Shown: positions 1-10,735 of the stretch, in pieces
Layout: each line of letters opens with the position of its first letter
How positions within the stretch are numbered: the first letter of the stretch is position 1
Assembly: GCA_950295325.1 (NCBI GenBank)
Contig: OX485803.1
Location: 25,606,001-25,670,000 of the forward strand
DNA: 64,000 nucleotides
Reading direction: 5' to 3'
Source of the DNA: Polytrichum commune
Lineage: Eukaryota > Streptophyta > Polytrichopsida > Polytrichales > Polytrichaceae
Translations under genes and position numbers: made by a program
The notes under the pieces: generated by a model
The model's input: only the letters and a program-made list of their open reading frames with translations
What the model was told of the DNA's origin: nothing
Databases searched by the model: none

Positions 1-1064
1 AGTTTTTTCTTGTCAAATCAAGAAACGTGTGTACAATTTCAAAGATTAAAATGCAAGCAACAACATGTATAAGTTAAAAAATTACATTCCTCTACAATCA
101 TTAAGATAAGTACATGAATATAATTTTTTAATAACAATGAACCTCTATCATTTATACAATGCAAAACCCAAGCATTCATTAATAAAGTCGTTGAAGACCT
201 TTTCATATGTAACTCATAAGTATCTTCAATACATGGCATAGAAGCTAATGCAATTATTGTGTCTAAATCTACCATCAAATGATTTGTAAGATCGCAAGTC
301 CACTTATTGTTGGTTCCTTTTTTATATCAATATAAACCAATCTCCATGTTTGATGAACAGTCCATCAAGTCCATTGCATTCCTACACTCCACCCAACTAT
401 TATCAAAATTTCTAAGCATCCTATAAACCCTCCTAAGAAACCAAACCTTAATTGGAGCTAATGTTTATGGTCTATCACGTTATTTCAACAATTCTAGCTT
501 CATGTTTGTTCAAGAAACACACTCCACAATCACAACCAAGATTTAACAAAGTATCAAGATTTGCGGGGGTAAGGAGTTTAGGCTTCATATATAACATGCT
601 ACCTTAGCCCTAATCTGTGTCAATTAGCTTTTAGTTAAAGTTGGATTGGCATCCAACTGACTAATAAATGTACTTTTGAAAATCCCAAACTCACCTACCT
701 CTACATGAGCCACAATGGACTTTACATTAGATTGAGAGGGCATTTTCACATTTTTATGTTCATCATTTAGAACATCTAAGGCATGTCAAAGCTCACTTTG
801 CAACTCCGCATCTTCATGTAGATTATTTTCAACCTCCGACTGCATCAAATCCCATCTCTATGACAACATCCTTGCACATGTTTAAATTGCCTTCTCCAAC
901 ACTATAACTTTCTTTGTCACCACCTTGTGCACTAGAATCACCAATCAATGTGTGATCATAATCACACTTCTTAAAATCCTCCATACTTCCAAATAAATGA
1001 GCCTTAAGAAGTGACTCTATCACACAAGTACAAATGTTGTTTATTTTCTAGAGGCCCTCCATAC
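1..1064. other. AT-rich stretch, no gene recognised
   Basis: Only short open frames with many stops on both strands. I see no domain, no tRNA or rRNA signature and no clear terminal inverted repeats. Confidence 0.5.
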
Positions 1065-1459
1065 ATGTAAGGTAGGGGTGGCAATTTCCGTCCAAATTTC
1101 AGATGTGCCTAGTTGGGATGCTGAAATTTTTTTTTATGAATTTTGAGCGCTCCGCAAAGCTGGTGCAAGAGCAACTATGAAAAAATCAAAATTTTCCAGC
1201 ATGTCTATGATTTCCTACAAATTTTTAAAGGAAACCTTGTAGAGTGACCAACACTCGCACATAGGGTACGTGGTATATCCACAGGGTGGATTTCTAAAAC
1301 CGACTGTTGTCAGCCAATGAAATGTTGGCGGCGTTGTGAACGGTAAAAGCACCTTGATAGGTGCTTTTGTAAACCCAGATAAAAGCACCTAAATAGGTGC
1401 TTCCGACCATAGGGGTCGACTTTAGGACCCGCACGGAAATTGCCACCCCTACCTTACAT
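1065..1459. mobile_element. Non-autonomous DNA transposon with 27-bp perfect inverted repeats
   Basis: The left end (1065-1091) and right end (1433-1459) are perfect reverse complements over 27 bp. The core TAGGGGTGGCAATTTCCGT resembles hAT termini of the TAGGGGTGGCAA type. I found no clean direct target duplication: the 8 bases outside the TAGGGG core are themselves part of the inverted repeat. No coding sequence lies inside. The interior has two small hairpins with the same stem, at 1345-1368 and 1381-1402. The ends strongly support a transposable element; the superfamily is inferred. Confidence 0.75.
1345..1402. repeat. Twin identical-stem hairpins inside the element
   Basis: Two palindromes follow each other: AAAAGCACCT-TGAT-AGGTGCTTTT (1345-1368) and AAAAGCACCT-AAAT-AGGTGCTT (1381-1402). 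Stems are the same, loops differ, and the spacer is 12 bases. They may be subterminal or protein-binding repeats of the element; that role is inference. Confidence 0.7.
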
Positions 1460-1649
1460 AACTACAAGTTATAATTTGTGTAACATATGTACACGTAATG
1501 TGGAAAAGTTAAAATTAAAACCCTTTTTGTGCACTCATGTATACTCATACATGTTATAAAAGGTTCGCCCCCATGAGTATAATGTATGTGTTTGCATGCT
1601 ACAACACAAATGTTAGGTATTTGAACATAAATCCAATAACATTACCCGT

Positions 1650-1818
1650 ATGTTCCATTAAATTCCATGTAGACTTTACATGCATGTTGCATTCACACAC
1701 TCCATTGGTCCCTCAAAGTGTAGTGTGAAGTGAACTTGGACCGGCTCCGCCTTTTCCACCAATGAGAGTGCTTAAAGTGTATGGTCACGGGCTCTCAGTC
1801 GCGTGTGTGAAGTGGCCC
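1650..1818 (+). mobile_element. Truncated Tourist-like MITE (family T1, copy A)
   Basis: This is the right-hand third of the family that is complete at 29401-29902 and 31198-31697. It starts near TCCATGTAGACTTTACAT and ends in GTGTGTGAAGTGGCCC followed by TTA (1819-1821), the 3-bp TWA target type of PIF/Harbinger elements. The left two thirds are missing, so it is a fragment. Confidence 0.75.
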
Positions 1819-1859
1819 TTAGTGTAGTTTCCTCATTGTGCGTGCCATGGATTGCTTAA

Positions 1860-2092
1860 CCCTTAAAGGACATATGCTTTCCCGATACCACACCCAAAAT
1901 ATCTTTTAAAATTCATTTTAAGCATGATTAACCAATTAATTTACATAGGCTCTATTCTAAAGAAGTATAGATCTTGCTAAGGTGCTCGATTTGGCATTCT
2001 AAAAACCCCATTTGGTGCAATGGAGTAGAAGTTTTGAACAAGATTCTCCCAAAATAATACCAAGCCCGTGGGGCAACATTGTCCTTTAAGGG
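1860..2092. mobile_element. piggyBac-like MITE flanked by TTAA
   Basis: A 233-bp element sits between two TTAA tetranucleotides (1856-1859 and 2093-2096). The terminal inverted repeats CCCTTAAAGGACA and TGTCCTTTAAGGG are perfect over 13 bp. TTAA duplication with CCC...GGG termini is the hallmark of piggyBac transposons. No transposase is encoded, so it would be non-autonomous. Assignment rests on termini only. Tourist-like TTA/TAA flanks are a less good fit because they would not be direct repeats. Confidence 0.65.
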
Positions 2093-2649
2093 TTAAGGTT
2101 GGTTGGGCTTGTGTTCTCAGTCCTTTTGATAAATACTAAAAAAATACTAAAAAATACTAATTTTTTTTTAAGAAAACAAAACAAGGGGGAGTGTGAACTA
2201 TATTCATGCACTTATTAGTGCTTGAAGAGCTGTGTTGGGTACAAATAATGGACCAACTTTCTCAATCAGATAGCAATGTCTGACTCTCCTAGATTTCACT
2301 TCTGAGGTGAACACATTCAGTGTCTGTCTATGCTTTTCCCAAATGGAAACTTTCTCAACTTTTGTACTAAGGCAAGAAATGGAGTGCACAAGAGACACGA
2401 GTACGTTGATAGCGTAACCTCCATCCTCGTATAACATAAGGTGTATATGGGGCCTTGTGTGGGCCAAGGTTTTGTGGTGTCTACGTAAACTCATTCATTC
2501 GGAAAGGTGAAAACGTAGAGAACTATTCTATAGTCTCCTGAAAATGAGCCTTCTTCGATGATTTTACGCCGAAGATGGTATCAAAATTCCATATTAGTTT
2601 GTTGAGGTGCAATGGGAATGTTTTGACCATCAGCTTTGAAAGGGACTGC

Positions 2650-2872
2650 ACTAAATATGACATTCAGTGTCGCTTACTATTTGGATTTATACAATGTTAT
2701 GTTTTTTTCTTACTATTGATGTAATTGGTATACCGAGTAGAATTGTAAATGTTCTATATTGTCCAAACTACCAATTTCATATTTGTTGGTAAAATATGAT
2801 ATACATATATGTACATATATAATAAATAGATATAGCATTTTGTAAGTGAAGCTAAATATCATATTTATGTGT
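2650..2872. mobile_element. Short MITE of the TTTAGTGTCACTTAC family (M)
   Basis: The left end carries CATTCAGTGTCGCTTACTATTTGGA and AATGTTAT. The right end carries ATAGCATTTTGTAAGTGAAGCTAAATATC, roughly its reverse complement. Better copies are at 48811-49022, 30232-30445 and 16745-16940. Family length is about 200-230 bp with about 50-bp imperfect inverted repeats. The target duplication is not resolved. Confidence 0.55.
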
Positions 2873-3047
2873 AGTTTTATTCGAGCCCCTTCATCCATGA
2901 TGGATGAGTTTACATAGATGCCACAAATTGCAAGCCCGTCCTATCATATTTCTACTCATTTTGTAATTTTTAATATTCTTGAATTAAACCCAACGGTTGA
3001 TTTATTCCTTAAATGAAGTTGATGACAAGATTCTACCAGTTTGCTTA

Positions 3048-3270
3048 GGGCGAGTTTCCATGTAGGCCGCTCGCCCATTAGATTCTAGAAAATAATGGGT
3101 TAGAGATGTTCACATGTGATTAACCACAAGCCACCATCTAACCACATTCTAGCAGTCCCCTAGAATGTGCAGGACCGTACACATGGGCCGCTAGACTTCC
3201 ATGCACCCACTAAAGAATCTTTAACCTACAACAACTAGTCACCAAAGGATTGATGACCGGTTTTAAGAAG
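3048..3270 (+). mobile_element. Truncated Tourist-like MITE (family T3)
   Basis: It begins GGGCGAGTTTCCATGTAGGCCGC after a TTA (3045-3047). It matches the end of the complete copy at 42036-42416 read in reverse, including the block with CATTCTAGCA and the later CACCAAAGGATTGA. The opposite terminus is missing. Confidence 0.6.
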
Positions 3271-3353
3271 AAGAAGAGGTTAATAGATGGTCCCAAATAC
3301 GAGAAAATGGGAGTAACTACATTATATATGATATTTAGTGTCGCCAATTCTAA

Positions 3354-3737
3354 GAGCATCACCACCCATCCTCAAAAACGGATGACCTCAACTTATATTG
3401 TGAGAGGCGGGTTGCAAAAGTGCCCCACCCATCTTGCAAAATGGATGATTTGTTGGTAGGGCCGGCTTGGAAGTTGAGGCTTGCAAATTGGGGTCATTTT
3501 GCAAGTCGGAGCTCCGCCCCCAAAACAAAAAAGGAGCCCCCTAAACAACAAAGGACAAACTCCATATTCCTCTCCGATTTCCAAGGTGCCAATGAGATTC
3601 ATCTTGCTTTTGTTTCTTCCTTGTTTTATCACCTTATATACAAGTCATGGGTGGGTCACCCGGCTTGCAAACCGAGTGACTTGAACTTATTGTGAGGATG
3701 ATCCACCCTGCATTTTGTAGGATGGGTGGTGATGCTC
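3354..3737. mobile_element. Tourist-like MITE, complete (family T2, copy 1)
   Basis: A 384-bp element with inverted repeats GAGCATCACCACCCATCCT at the left and AGGATGGGTGGTGATGCTC at the right. It is flanked by a TAA duplication (3351-3353 and 3738-3740). Ends of the GAGCATC type with a 3-bp TWA target are typical of PIF/Harbinger MITEs in plants. An inverted second copy lies at 26822-27197. Short open frames inside are shared by both copies but have no transposase features. Confidence 0.9.
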
Positions 3738-4339
3738 TAAACGTCTTGCTTTAAGGAGGAGGGAAAAATAGAAGGAAGCAAGGAGGCACAAACCAAAACC
3801 AACGTGCTTATTACTACCGACATCACCACGTCGTGTGAAAAGATTGGGTTCCTTGGTGACTCCTCCATGCTAGACGACTATATTAGTGGCTCCCCCGGCC
3901 ACTTCATTAATGGCGGTGAAAGCGCAAAAGGGCACTCCAATATCTCATGACATACCAATAATGAGGTGCAACAGAAAATCCATGCAGATCAAGGTTGGCC
4001 CAGCAGCCCCACCCCCATTTAATAAGATACTCAGCCCCTTCAGCACCTGCCTTACTATGTATCTTACACATAACTTCACAGCACGACTTTTGGGCCAACA
4101 CTTGCACCCCAACAACACACGAGTGCAGGCCAACGAAACCTCACACTGCTTTCTCTCTCTATATATATATATAGGAAATAGTGTGGTTTTTGAGAAAGCT
4201 GAAATGGCGACGTTCAACCCTAGAGTGATAAAGCCATATAAGGAGTACATTACATAACCCATCCACATATAAAAGGCTTTCGCATAGCCTGATACAATAA
4301 TGGAGTACATTAAATAGTCCATGCACTCAAATCTAACAA

Positions 4340-4917
4340 CATGTGCTACACCCTAGTAAATGCCGGCAACCAACACAGCCAGCCGTGAGACATTAGAATC
4401 TTTGTATGGTTGATGCGATGTACATGCCTCCTCAACACATGCACATGCATGACACGGCTGAGACCTAACATGTTGTGTGTACTAGGGGTCCCCATAGATA
4501 GCCATACACCCGTCCAACCAAAATCAGCAAGGACCATACAATTCATAGAGTTCACCCACTCCTATGGTAGATTCTCAAATATTACCGTAAGAGAAGAAGA
4601 AGAAAATAGATATGACCCCCTCATTCACACGTCAAAAACTACGGGATGGAATGTTAACCTCTTCTTAGCATCACATGAGGGGTACAACGAGCCATACACA
4701 ATCAATCACTCGAAGTCCTAGAAAATCTTGAAAAAAATCCCTGGAGAAGTCAAAAACCTCATGAAACACGTACATCAAATAGCCATAAAATACCTCGCAT
4801 ACTTGTCCTAAATAAATGAAAGCTTGACAATAACCAAGCCCTAGTTGATTTGCCCCCTTGAACTCCAACACCCACAGCTAATTCATCAGAAACTCACAAA
4901 CGGCACACCCCCCCCCC
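4340..4917 (+). pseudogene. LINE ORF2 C-terminal fragment (C-rich LINE type)
   Basis: The frame starting at 4410 encodes a Cys-containing segment (CTC...CTC) followed by TRLRPNMLCVLG, FIEFTHSYGRFS and a GW segment. After frame breaks, translated sequence resembling a LINE tail (KLDNNQALVDL) follows near 4820-4860. The same order (Cys segment, TRLRPDIV, IQIFEST) occurs at 24350-24540 in the larger LINE corpse, with its tail at 24985-25165. This is therefore a 3' remnant of the same kind of element. It ends near a C-run (4905-4917). No RT or endonuclease is present here. Confidence 0.6.
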
Positions 4918-5264
4918 TTTTGAAACTATTATTTTAAGGAGCCCACCTCCTGGAAGGTAGGAAGTACACCTACCTTGTCACATGGTAAAAAGGGACCTAG
5001 GTAAGGAAGAATGGGCTCCCATTCACGTGGGTGCAAATGAGAAGCATTGATGTTATTTTTATTACATTACATTACATTGTTGCATCCAACACGGACAAAT
5101 TCATCCAATTATTGGAAACCTCATCCACATTTTATAAAATTTGGGGATTTTTCTAGAGATTCATATCCCACACAATTCTAGCATATTCCAAGCAAGATCG
5201 TGTGTTGCATTCCCTTATTGTCCCACCACATGAGCATTACATTGACCTAACTTGGTATTGGAGA
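4918..5264. other. Spacer, nothing recognised
   Basis: Contains an (ATTAC)n-like short run near 5060-5080. No coding or RNA signature seen. Confidence 0.4.
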
Positions 5265-5395
5265 ATGGGTGCCCTAATGGTAAGTCCTAGTTTGAGTATA
5301 TGTGAGGTCTTGGGTTTGATTCCTTGAGACCTTGGCAAAGATGTGCTTGAATTAATGAAATCCCAACAATGATTTTTCTTTAATTATCAACTGCT
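5265..5395 (+). mobile_element. tRNA-like SINE candidate
   Basis: An A-box-like TGCCCTAATGG (5270-5280) is followed about 34 bases later by a B-box-like GGTTTGATTCC (5313-5323, one mismatch from GGTTCGANNCC). This is the internal Pol III promoter layout of tRNA-derived SINEs. The sequence does not fold as a full tRNA. Ends and target duplication were not resolved. Confidence 0.45.
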
Positions 5396-5995
5396 CAAGC
5401 AAGAAACACCATATGGTAAACACACTACAAACATTGGGGATAACATTGCATGTGCGCAATATTTACCAACCCCCACTATATGACAATGGAAGTTTAAGAA
5501 ACAATTGATGGTATCTTTCTCAATTTCTTTAAAAAAAAATTTTTTTTTTACAAACAAATGGTCTGTCTTGTATAGTTTCTAGTGCTCTTTCTAAAGGCAC
5601 TATGATCACCTCCTAACAAAGATTCATTTGGGCGCAGTGATCATTCAAAGCAATTGCACTTACCCTCAAGAAACACATCTATGTTGAATTTTAATGTTTT
5701 CTCCCTTGATTCTTGGACTTAGGAAGTGAATTTATGCTTTTTGGATTTGCATTCTCAATTGCTTTTCATTGATATCACCCACAACTAGGGGTGAAAGAAT
5801 GAGAACGTAGTGAGTGGTTGAGGATTTAAGCCCTCCCTTCTACACCATTCTCTATTTAAAATCTCAAATACAAGATTTGAAAATGTTTGCGCATTGCATA
5901 TGCTTGCCAAATTGTGTCATGATAGTTACCACTTCCACAAACCTTGTGGATTTTGTCGGGCTTACGGGAACACGTAGGGTTAGGGTTTGAATAAT

Positions 5996-6014
5996 GGGGG
6001 GGGGGGGGGGGGGG
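5996..6014. repeat. 19-base poly-G run
   Basis: An uninterrupted run of 19 G, the longest in the window. I see no inverted partner, so it is not shown to be a transposon end. Confidence 0.9.
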
Positions 6015-6446
6015 TAAAATAAATAAAATTTTGAGTCAATTTCATATGCATGGGTTCTACGAGTTAGGATAGCATGGGCCCGATGTCATTAATGTTTCAA
6101 AGCTCCAAAACAGTTGGTTATCGACGACCACACATAGAACACACTCTATGAGCATGGTATGCAATAACCTTTCATATGCATAGGTGCAACGAACTAGGGT
6201 AACATGGGTCCAAGCTAGAATTACACATAGAGACATGTTATTAGTGTGCATTAAAGAATGACAATATATCTACATCAACACAAATTAATTGGGTTATTTG
6301 CACCAACCAAAATTAGTTGCTATAAAGATAATATGCCTTTTCGAAATGGTGCTCAGGGGTAGCTCATTTGACTTCCACATGTTGTCATCTTGCACTCAGA
6401 CATTTGTTGTCCATGTCCAAAATATTAACATCCAGGGATATGAAGG

Positions 6447-6943
6447 CACGGGTAGATCACTTAGTGCATTTTAAAAACGACGTGCGGCATAATATAGAGA
6501 GGATTAAAATCATTTGAAATAAAAATTATAAAGGAATTCCAAATAATGAAGGGGTCATTAAATGTAGACAATCCCATTATAAGTAAGTTAGATGGACATA
6601 AAATGTGGGCCATTATTTTTTTGTAAAATTAATACAGGGGCTGAAGATAAGGATCCTAGAAGGTATGTTTAGTATGGTATGTAAATGGGTTTAGGACTCA
6701 CGGGGATGGATGATAAATGGGATTTCCGTCTATCCAAAATTACTTAAAAGGAATATAGAGTACAAAAAATTGCAGTGACTTGGACAATATAAGTAATGGA
6801 AGGGTGCAAACAAATGGGCCATTTTTGAAATTTAAGTAATTATAGGGAGGCTTTAATTCAGCCCTTGAAGGTAAATAGCCCCAAAACAAAAAATCCCCAG
6901 CCGCACGTGGTGCACAAAAATGAATTAGAGTGATCTACCCGTG
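6447..6943 (+). mobile_element. hAT-type MITE with 8-bp TSD (family H1, copy 1)
   Basis: A 497-bp element starting CACGGGTAGATCACT and ending AGTGATCTACCCGTG. The flanks carry the exact 8-bp duplication TATGAAGG (6439-6446 and 6944-6951). Eight-base duplication and a CA...TG boundary fit the hAT superfamily. ACGTGCG lies at 6480-6486 and its reverse CGCACGT at 6902-6908, about 34 bases from each end, where hAT transposases often bind. Copies occur at 22723-23284 (inverted) and 27320-27729. No transposase frame inside. Confidence 0.9.
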
Positions 6944-7245
6944 TATGAAGGTAGTCGGGTTTTGCTCCACTTGAAAGCTCATGCCTTTTTCTATATTTAG
7001 ATTGTAGGTGGTGGGGGCTGCAACATGTAATGGTAGTGTTGTCCCGCTTGTAAGCAACATAGATTATTTCATCCAAAAGTGGAGGCAAATCCATCTTATG
7101 TACAATAAGCATTGGAAATGAGTGAGCAAGTGTCATTTGTTGATGACGAAGTTTTGGAAGAGGATTGTAAACAAATGACCAAGTTTCCATCTTGAGTCGT
7201 AGGGTGCTTTGAATTGGGACCACTTTGTTGGACTGAGGGTAAAGG

Positions 7246-7610
7246 TATGCGGGTGCTATGCGGTTACTTTTCTTAATTGGACCCCTATATTTGATTGGTA
7301 TGTGGTTCGGAGAGGATCAAAGAGCAAACATTGTTAAAGACATGTATTTAAAAGAGATTGGACTGCGTCTTCAATATTAATACACTCAATAGTGAACACA
7401 ATTGTGGGGTCTTGTGTCTCCAAATAAGAGATTAATAAACATGCACTTTTGATAACCATAACTAAAGCAGGAAAAGTTTGATTTTCAATCCATTTTTTAA
7501 ATAATTAAAACTTAATAGATATGTTAGAACATAGATTTGCTAATGTAACACGAATTTTATAGTGTAAATCTAATCTATAGAAGTTGGAGAACATGAAAAA
7601 GGAACCAAAT
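7246..7610 (+). repeat. Dispersed repeat R, copy 1
   Basis: About 365 bp, recognised by ordered blocks: TTGATTGGTATGTGGTTCGG, GAGGATCAAAGAGCAAAC, AAAAGAGATTGGACTGCGTC, GATAACCATAACTAA, CATAGATTTGCTAATG and GTAGAAGTTGG-like ending. The same blocks in the same order occur at 26330-26665, 50786-52275 (split) and on the minus strand at 60775-62610 (split). No coding potential or terminal structure recognised, so its class is unknown. Confidence 0.8.
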
Positions 7611-8514
7611 TACACCCACATTCCTTAATCTCCAAAACCAAGAATTCTAGATCAATTGTCTTCCAATATAGCTTCCTCCTCGGTGATCAAATCAACTTCC
7701 AGTTTCATAGGCTATACATAGGCACACAAGATTCAAGCATAACAACAAACTCATTCTCACCATCCCCACATCATGTTTATTTGTTTATTTTATTTTTGGT
7801 CTCCAAGCCAAACTAGAAAGTTGACTAGAATTATTGCTCAAGATAACTTAGTTATTGATGTTGTCATCATGAGAGAGAGAGCCACAAACTCAAATACAAA
7901 CTCGGAACGGGTTGATGAAGCATGACTAAGGAACAAGTACCATTGTCAATGGTGTCAAGTGATGTCAAGTGGTGTCAAGTACTACTTGTCCCTCTAATTG
8001 ATGATGTGATATTTGACTTAATACAATATCACGCCATGTGTATTGTGGTATCCTTGTGTAATTGCCGCAATCAAACCTTGAGGTCATTAGTGATATAGAA
8101 GTGTAATTTCTTTGTCTTTTAAGTCCATCATATTATATTTAGGTATTCATGCACCAAACATCATGAGAGTTCAAATGACCTCAAAATATCTTTCAACTTT
8201 GACAACTTTAGTGGACAAGCCAACTTGTAGTTGTCCTCCTCAATGGCAAGCCTACATATCCCAATAATGTTGTTGATTTAAAATATCCAGTTTCCCCGGA
8301 TACCCCACTCTAATTAGGTTGGCCATAGTGATTGAATGTGAGTAGAATGCATTGGAAATTAGGTAAAAGAAAATGATAACCCATCCTAACATTATTACGA
8401 TCTCAGAGGTACGATGAACACTAGATTAAAGCCTTGGATTTAGAGCATTATTTGTTACTTCCTAGAATTGGCTTATTTGTGTAAGTCACCATCCCACATT
8501 AAGTAGCTTATAGC
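7611..8514. other. Spacer, nothing recognised
   Basis: No domain or RNA signature. A small triplicated motif GTGTCAAGT is seen at about 7950-7980. Confidence 0.4.
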
Positions 8515-8859
8515 CTCGGGGGGGGGGGGTAGTCATTGGTTGGAGTAGCAATATACGTGCGAACAAATGATAGGGTATTTTAAAAACATGGGGGCTAAAA
8601 ATTATAAATGGACTTAAGAGTAATATAGGGTATCAAAAATGGCACTGGACATCTTTAAAGTACTATAGGGTATGGAATAATAGGTAATTTGGAATTATAA
8701 GTAATGCAAGCCATTTTTCTATTAACCCAAAGTAGAAATTTACATAATGATAGCATGTGAAAAAAAGAAGAGAATTGAAAGTAATACCCCCTTATAAAAT
8801 AGTGGTTGTTCGCACCTATATCCTTAAATTTTTAACACACTGCTCCCCCCCCCCCCGAG
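8515..8859 (+). mobile_element. hAT-type MITE with poly-G termini (family H2, copy 1)
   Basis: A 345-bp element beginning CTC followed by 12 G (8518-8529) and ending with 12 C (8845-8856) followed by GAG. It is flanked by the exact 8-bp duplication CTTATAGC (8507-8514 and 8860-8867). ACGTGCG is present close to the left end. A copy in inverted orientation lies at 9954-10299. Both have lengths within 1 bp of each other and distinct 8-bp duplications, which fixes the boundaries. Confidence 0.93.
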
Positions 8860-8867
8860 CTTATAGC

Positions 8868-9864
8868 CCTGGCACATGAACTCTAGAACATGCCTAACCA
8901 TGGATGTAGCTGCAGTCCTCAAGGCGACAACTACAACTTCAACACACAACTACCGCCGAGGTGGACCCGTTTGTGAATGTTTGCCAATGATACATCCGAG
9001 TTATTTTGTACATATGAAGACCGCTCCTAATGCGAGGCCCATCACGGCAGCACAACCACCCTGGTTGCCTTGGCCTCATGTGCCAAATCCCCTTTCTCTC
9101 TCTCCAACAAACTTGATCTCAAACTCTAATGGGAAAAGTGAGAAAAGAATGAAGCTCACAACTAAGCCCAAAATTGACATTTTCCACTTCAACTTTTGTC
9201 CTCCACATATTATATTAGGTTGCTTCCATTTACCTCCTCTTTTTCTCTTCTTGCAATCACATCCCTCTTGTAGATTGTAATCAAACGATGTTGACATCAT
9301 GACTTTGTGTTTGAATTATTGTCCCATGATCACATGTACACAATTACCTTAGGTGTCCATTATAATTTTACCGATTTGTCATTTAAGTCAGCCATGCTAC
9401 AACACCATTTTGGAGTCTATTCAGTCTTATCAAGGTTCAATGGCACAAGGTGGCAATGATGCTCCTCCCCTAAACCCTAAACAATGCTCTAACATACACA
9501 CTTAAGGCGATGATGCTCTATATACTACGATGGGGTTTAGGTGGTCTTCAACCCTTCACTTCCTAAAGGCCATGTTTGGGCTTACGAATGACTATTGAAG
9601 GCAAATTTATCCAAAAGGAAGGTGCTAGGAAGACCATGATAGATATTATTGAGTTCTTCATGAAAGTTTCTTGTCAATGATAATTATCTCATTCCAATAT
9701 AAAAAGATGGTTTTTCACAAGAGATTTTAAAAATCACAAGACTGAACTAACTTTTCCCTTGGTTAATATATTACTATATTTAATAACTTATGATCACCTT
9801 GATGAATAATTGTCAATTTTTTATAGAGTCTAATCTGACTCTTTGAACAACAGTAAGTATATAA
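8868..9864. other. Spacer between inverted H2 copies
   Basis: Open frames of up to 134 codons overlap on both strands around 8876-9300 but show no recognisable domain. Two copies of CCCTAAA occur at about 9472-9485. Confidence 0.35.
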
Positions 9865-10732
9865 GGGCATGTTTACACTAGCGACCAATGCCCAAGACAA
9901 TCACTTTCTCAATCCTCCCATTGGTTGAGACATAAGTGGTGCTCTCATTTCGTCTCGGGGGGGGGGGGGGGGCAGTGTGTTAAAAAGTTAAGGATATAGG
10001 TGTGAACAACCACTATTTTATAGGGGGGTATTACTTTCAATTCTCTTCTTTTTTTCATATGCTATCATTATGTAATTTTCTACTTTGTGTTAATAGAAAA
10101 ATGGCTTGCATTACTTATAATTCTAAATTACCTATTATTCCATACCCTACAGTACTTTAAAGATGTCCAGTGCCATTTTTGAAACCCTATATTACTCTTA
10201 AGTCCACCTATAATTTTTTGCCCCCATGTTTTTAAAATACCCTATCATTTGTTCGCACGTATATTGCTACTCCAACCAATGACTACCCCCCCCCCTGAGC
10301 ATTTCGTTCAACACAAGATCACCAAAAATAAAAAGTGAGCATCTTGGCTGATGGATGAGAAAGTGACATAGAATCCTACTTACATCTAGAAATGGATCAT
10401 GTTTGATGGTCACCCGTATTTTAAGGTGAGAGAATCCAAATAAGTTGTCTTAGCATGAAATAAAGATGTCCGTGTTAAAGAAACTATTTTATATTTTAAC
10501 ATTTCAATAAAATGTATTGTCAACAAGTCCAAGTTTTAACGTTAAATCATATATATATTTCAAATCACTACAATTTGGTCTAAGTTTGCTTTACACTATA
10601 TTCCATGACCAAGGCCTTTAAATGATGATGTGGATTCTCTTGATCATGGTCATCAAATTATTGACCATGACCACAAGAAACTTTTAATCATCTTTTCTCA
10701 TGGGTTCTTGGTCACACATGTACAAATGGCTC
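9865..10732. mobile_element. Tourist-like element (family T4) hosting an H2 insertion
   Basis: The ends GGGCATGTTTACACTAGCGA and the reverse complement of GTCACACATGTACAAATGGCTC are imperfect inverted repeats. TAA is duplicated outside (9862-9864 and 10733-10735). The 346-bp H2 MITE plus its 8-bp duplication occupies 9954-10307, so the element itself is about 514 bp. Presence of the TAA pair supports PIF/Harbinger type. Confidence 0.6.
9954..10299 (-). mobile_element. hAT-type MITE with poly-G termini (family H2, copy 2)
   Basis: The reverse complement of 8515-8859 with few changes. It starts CTC plus 16 G (9957-9972) and ends with 10 C (10286-10295) then TGAG. The exact 8-bp duplication CATTTCGT flanks it (9946-9953 and 10300-10307). 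CGCACGT lies near the right end. Confidence 0.93.
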
Positions 10733-10735
10733 TAA

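Noticed and set aside
3420-3695. The 91-92-codon frame shared by 3354-3737 and 26822-27197 as a gene
   Set aside because: Its conservation is explained by both being copies of one MITE. It extends into the terminal repeat and has no transposase features.
8876-9300. 134-codon plus-strand frame with an overlapping minus-strand frame
   Set aside because: Both strands are open and neither shows a domain. It lies between two MITEs, so I treat it as a chance frame.
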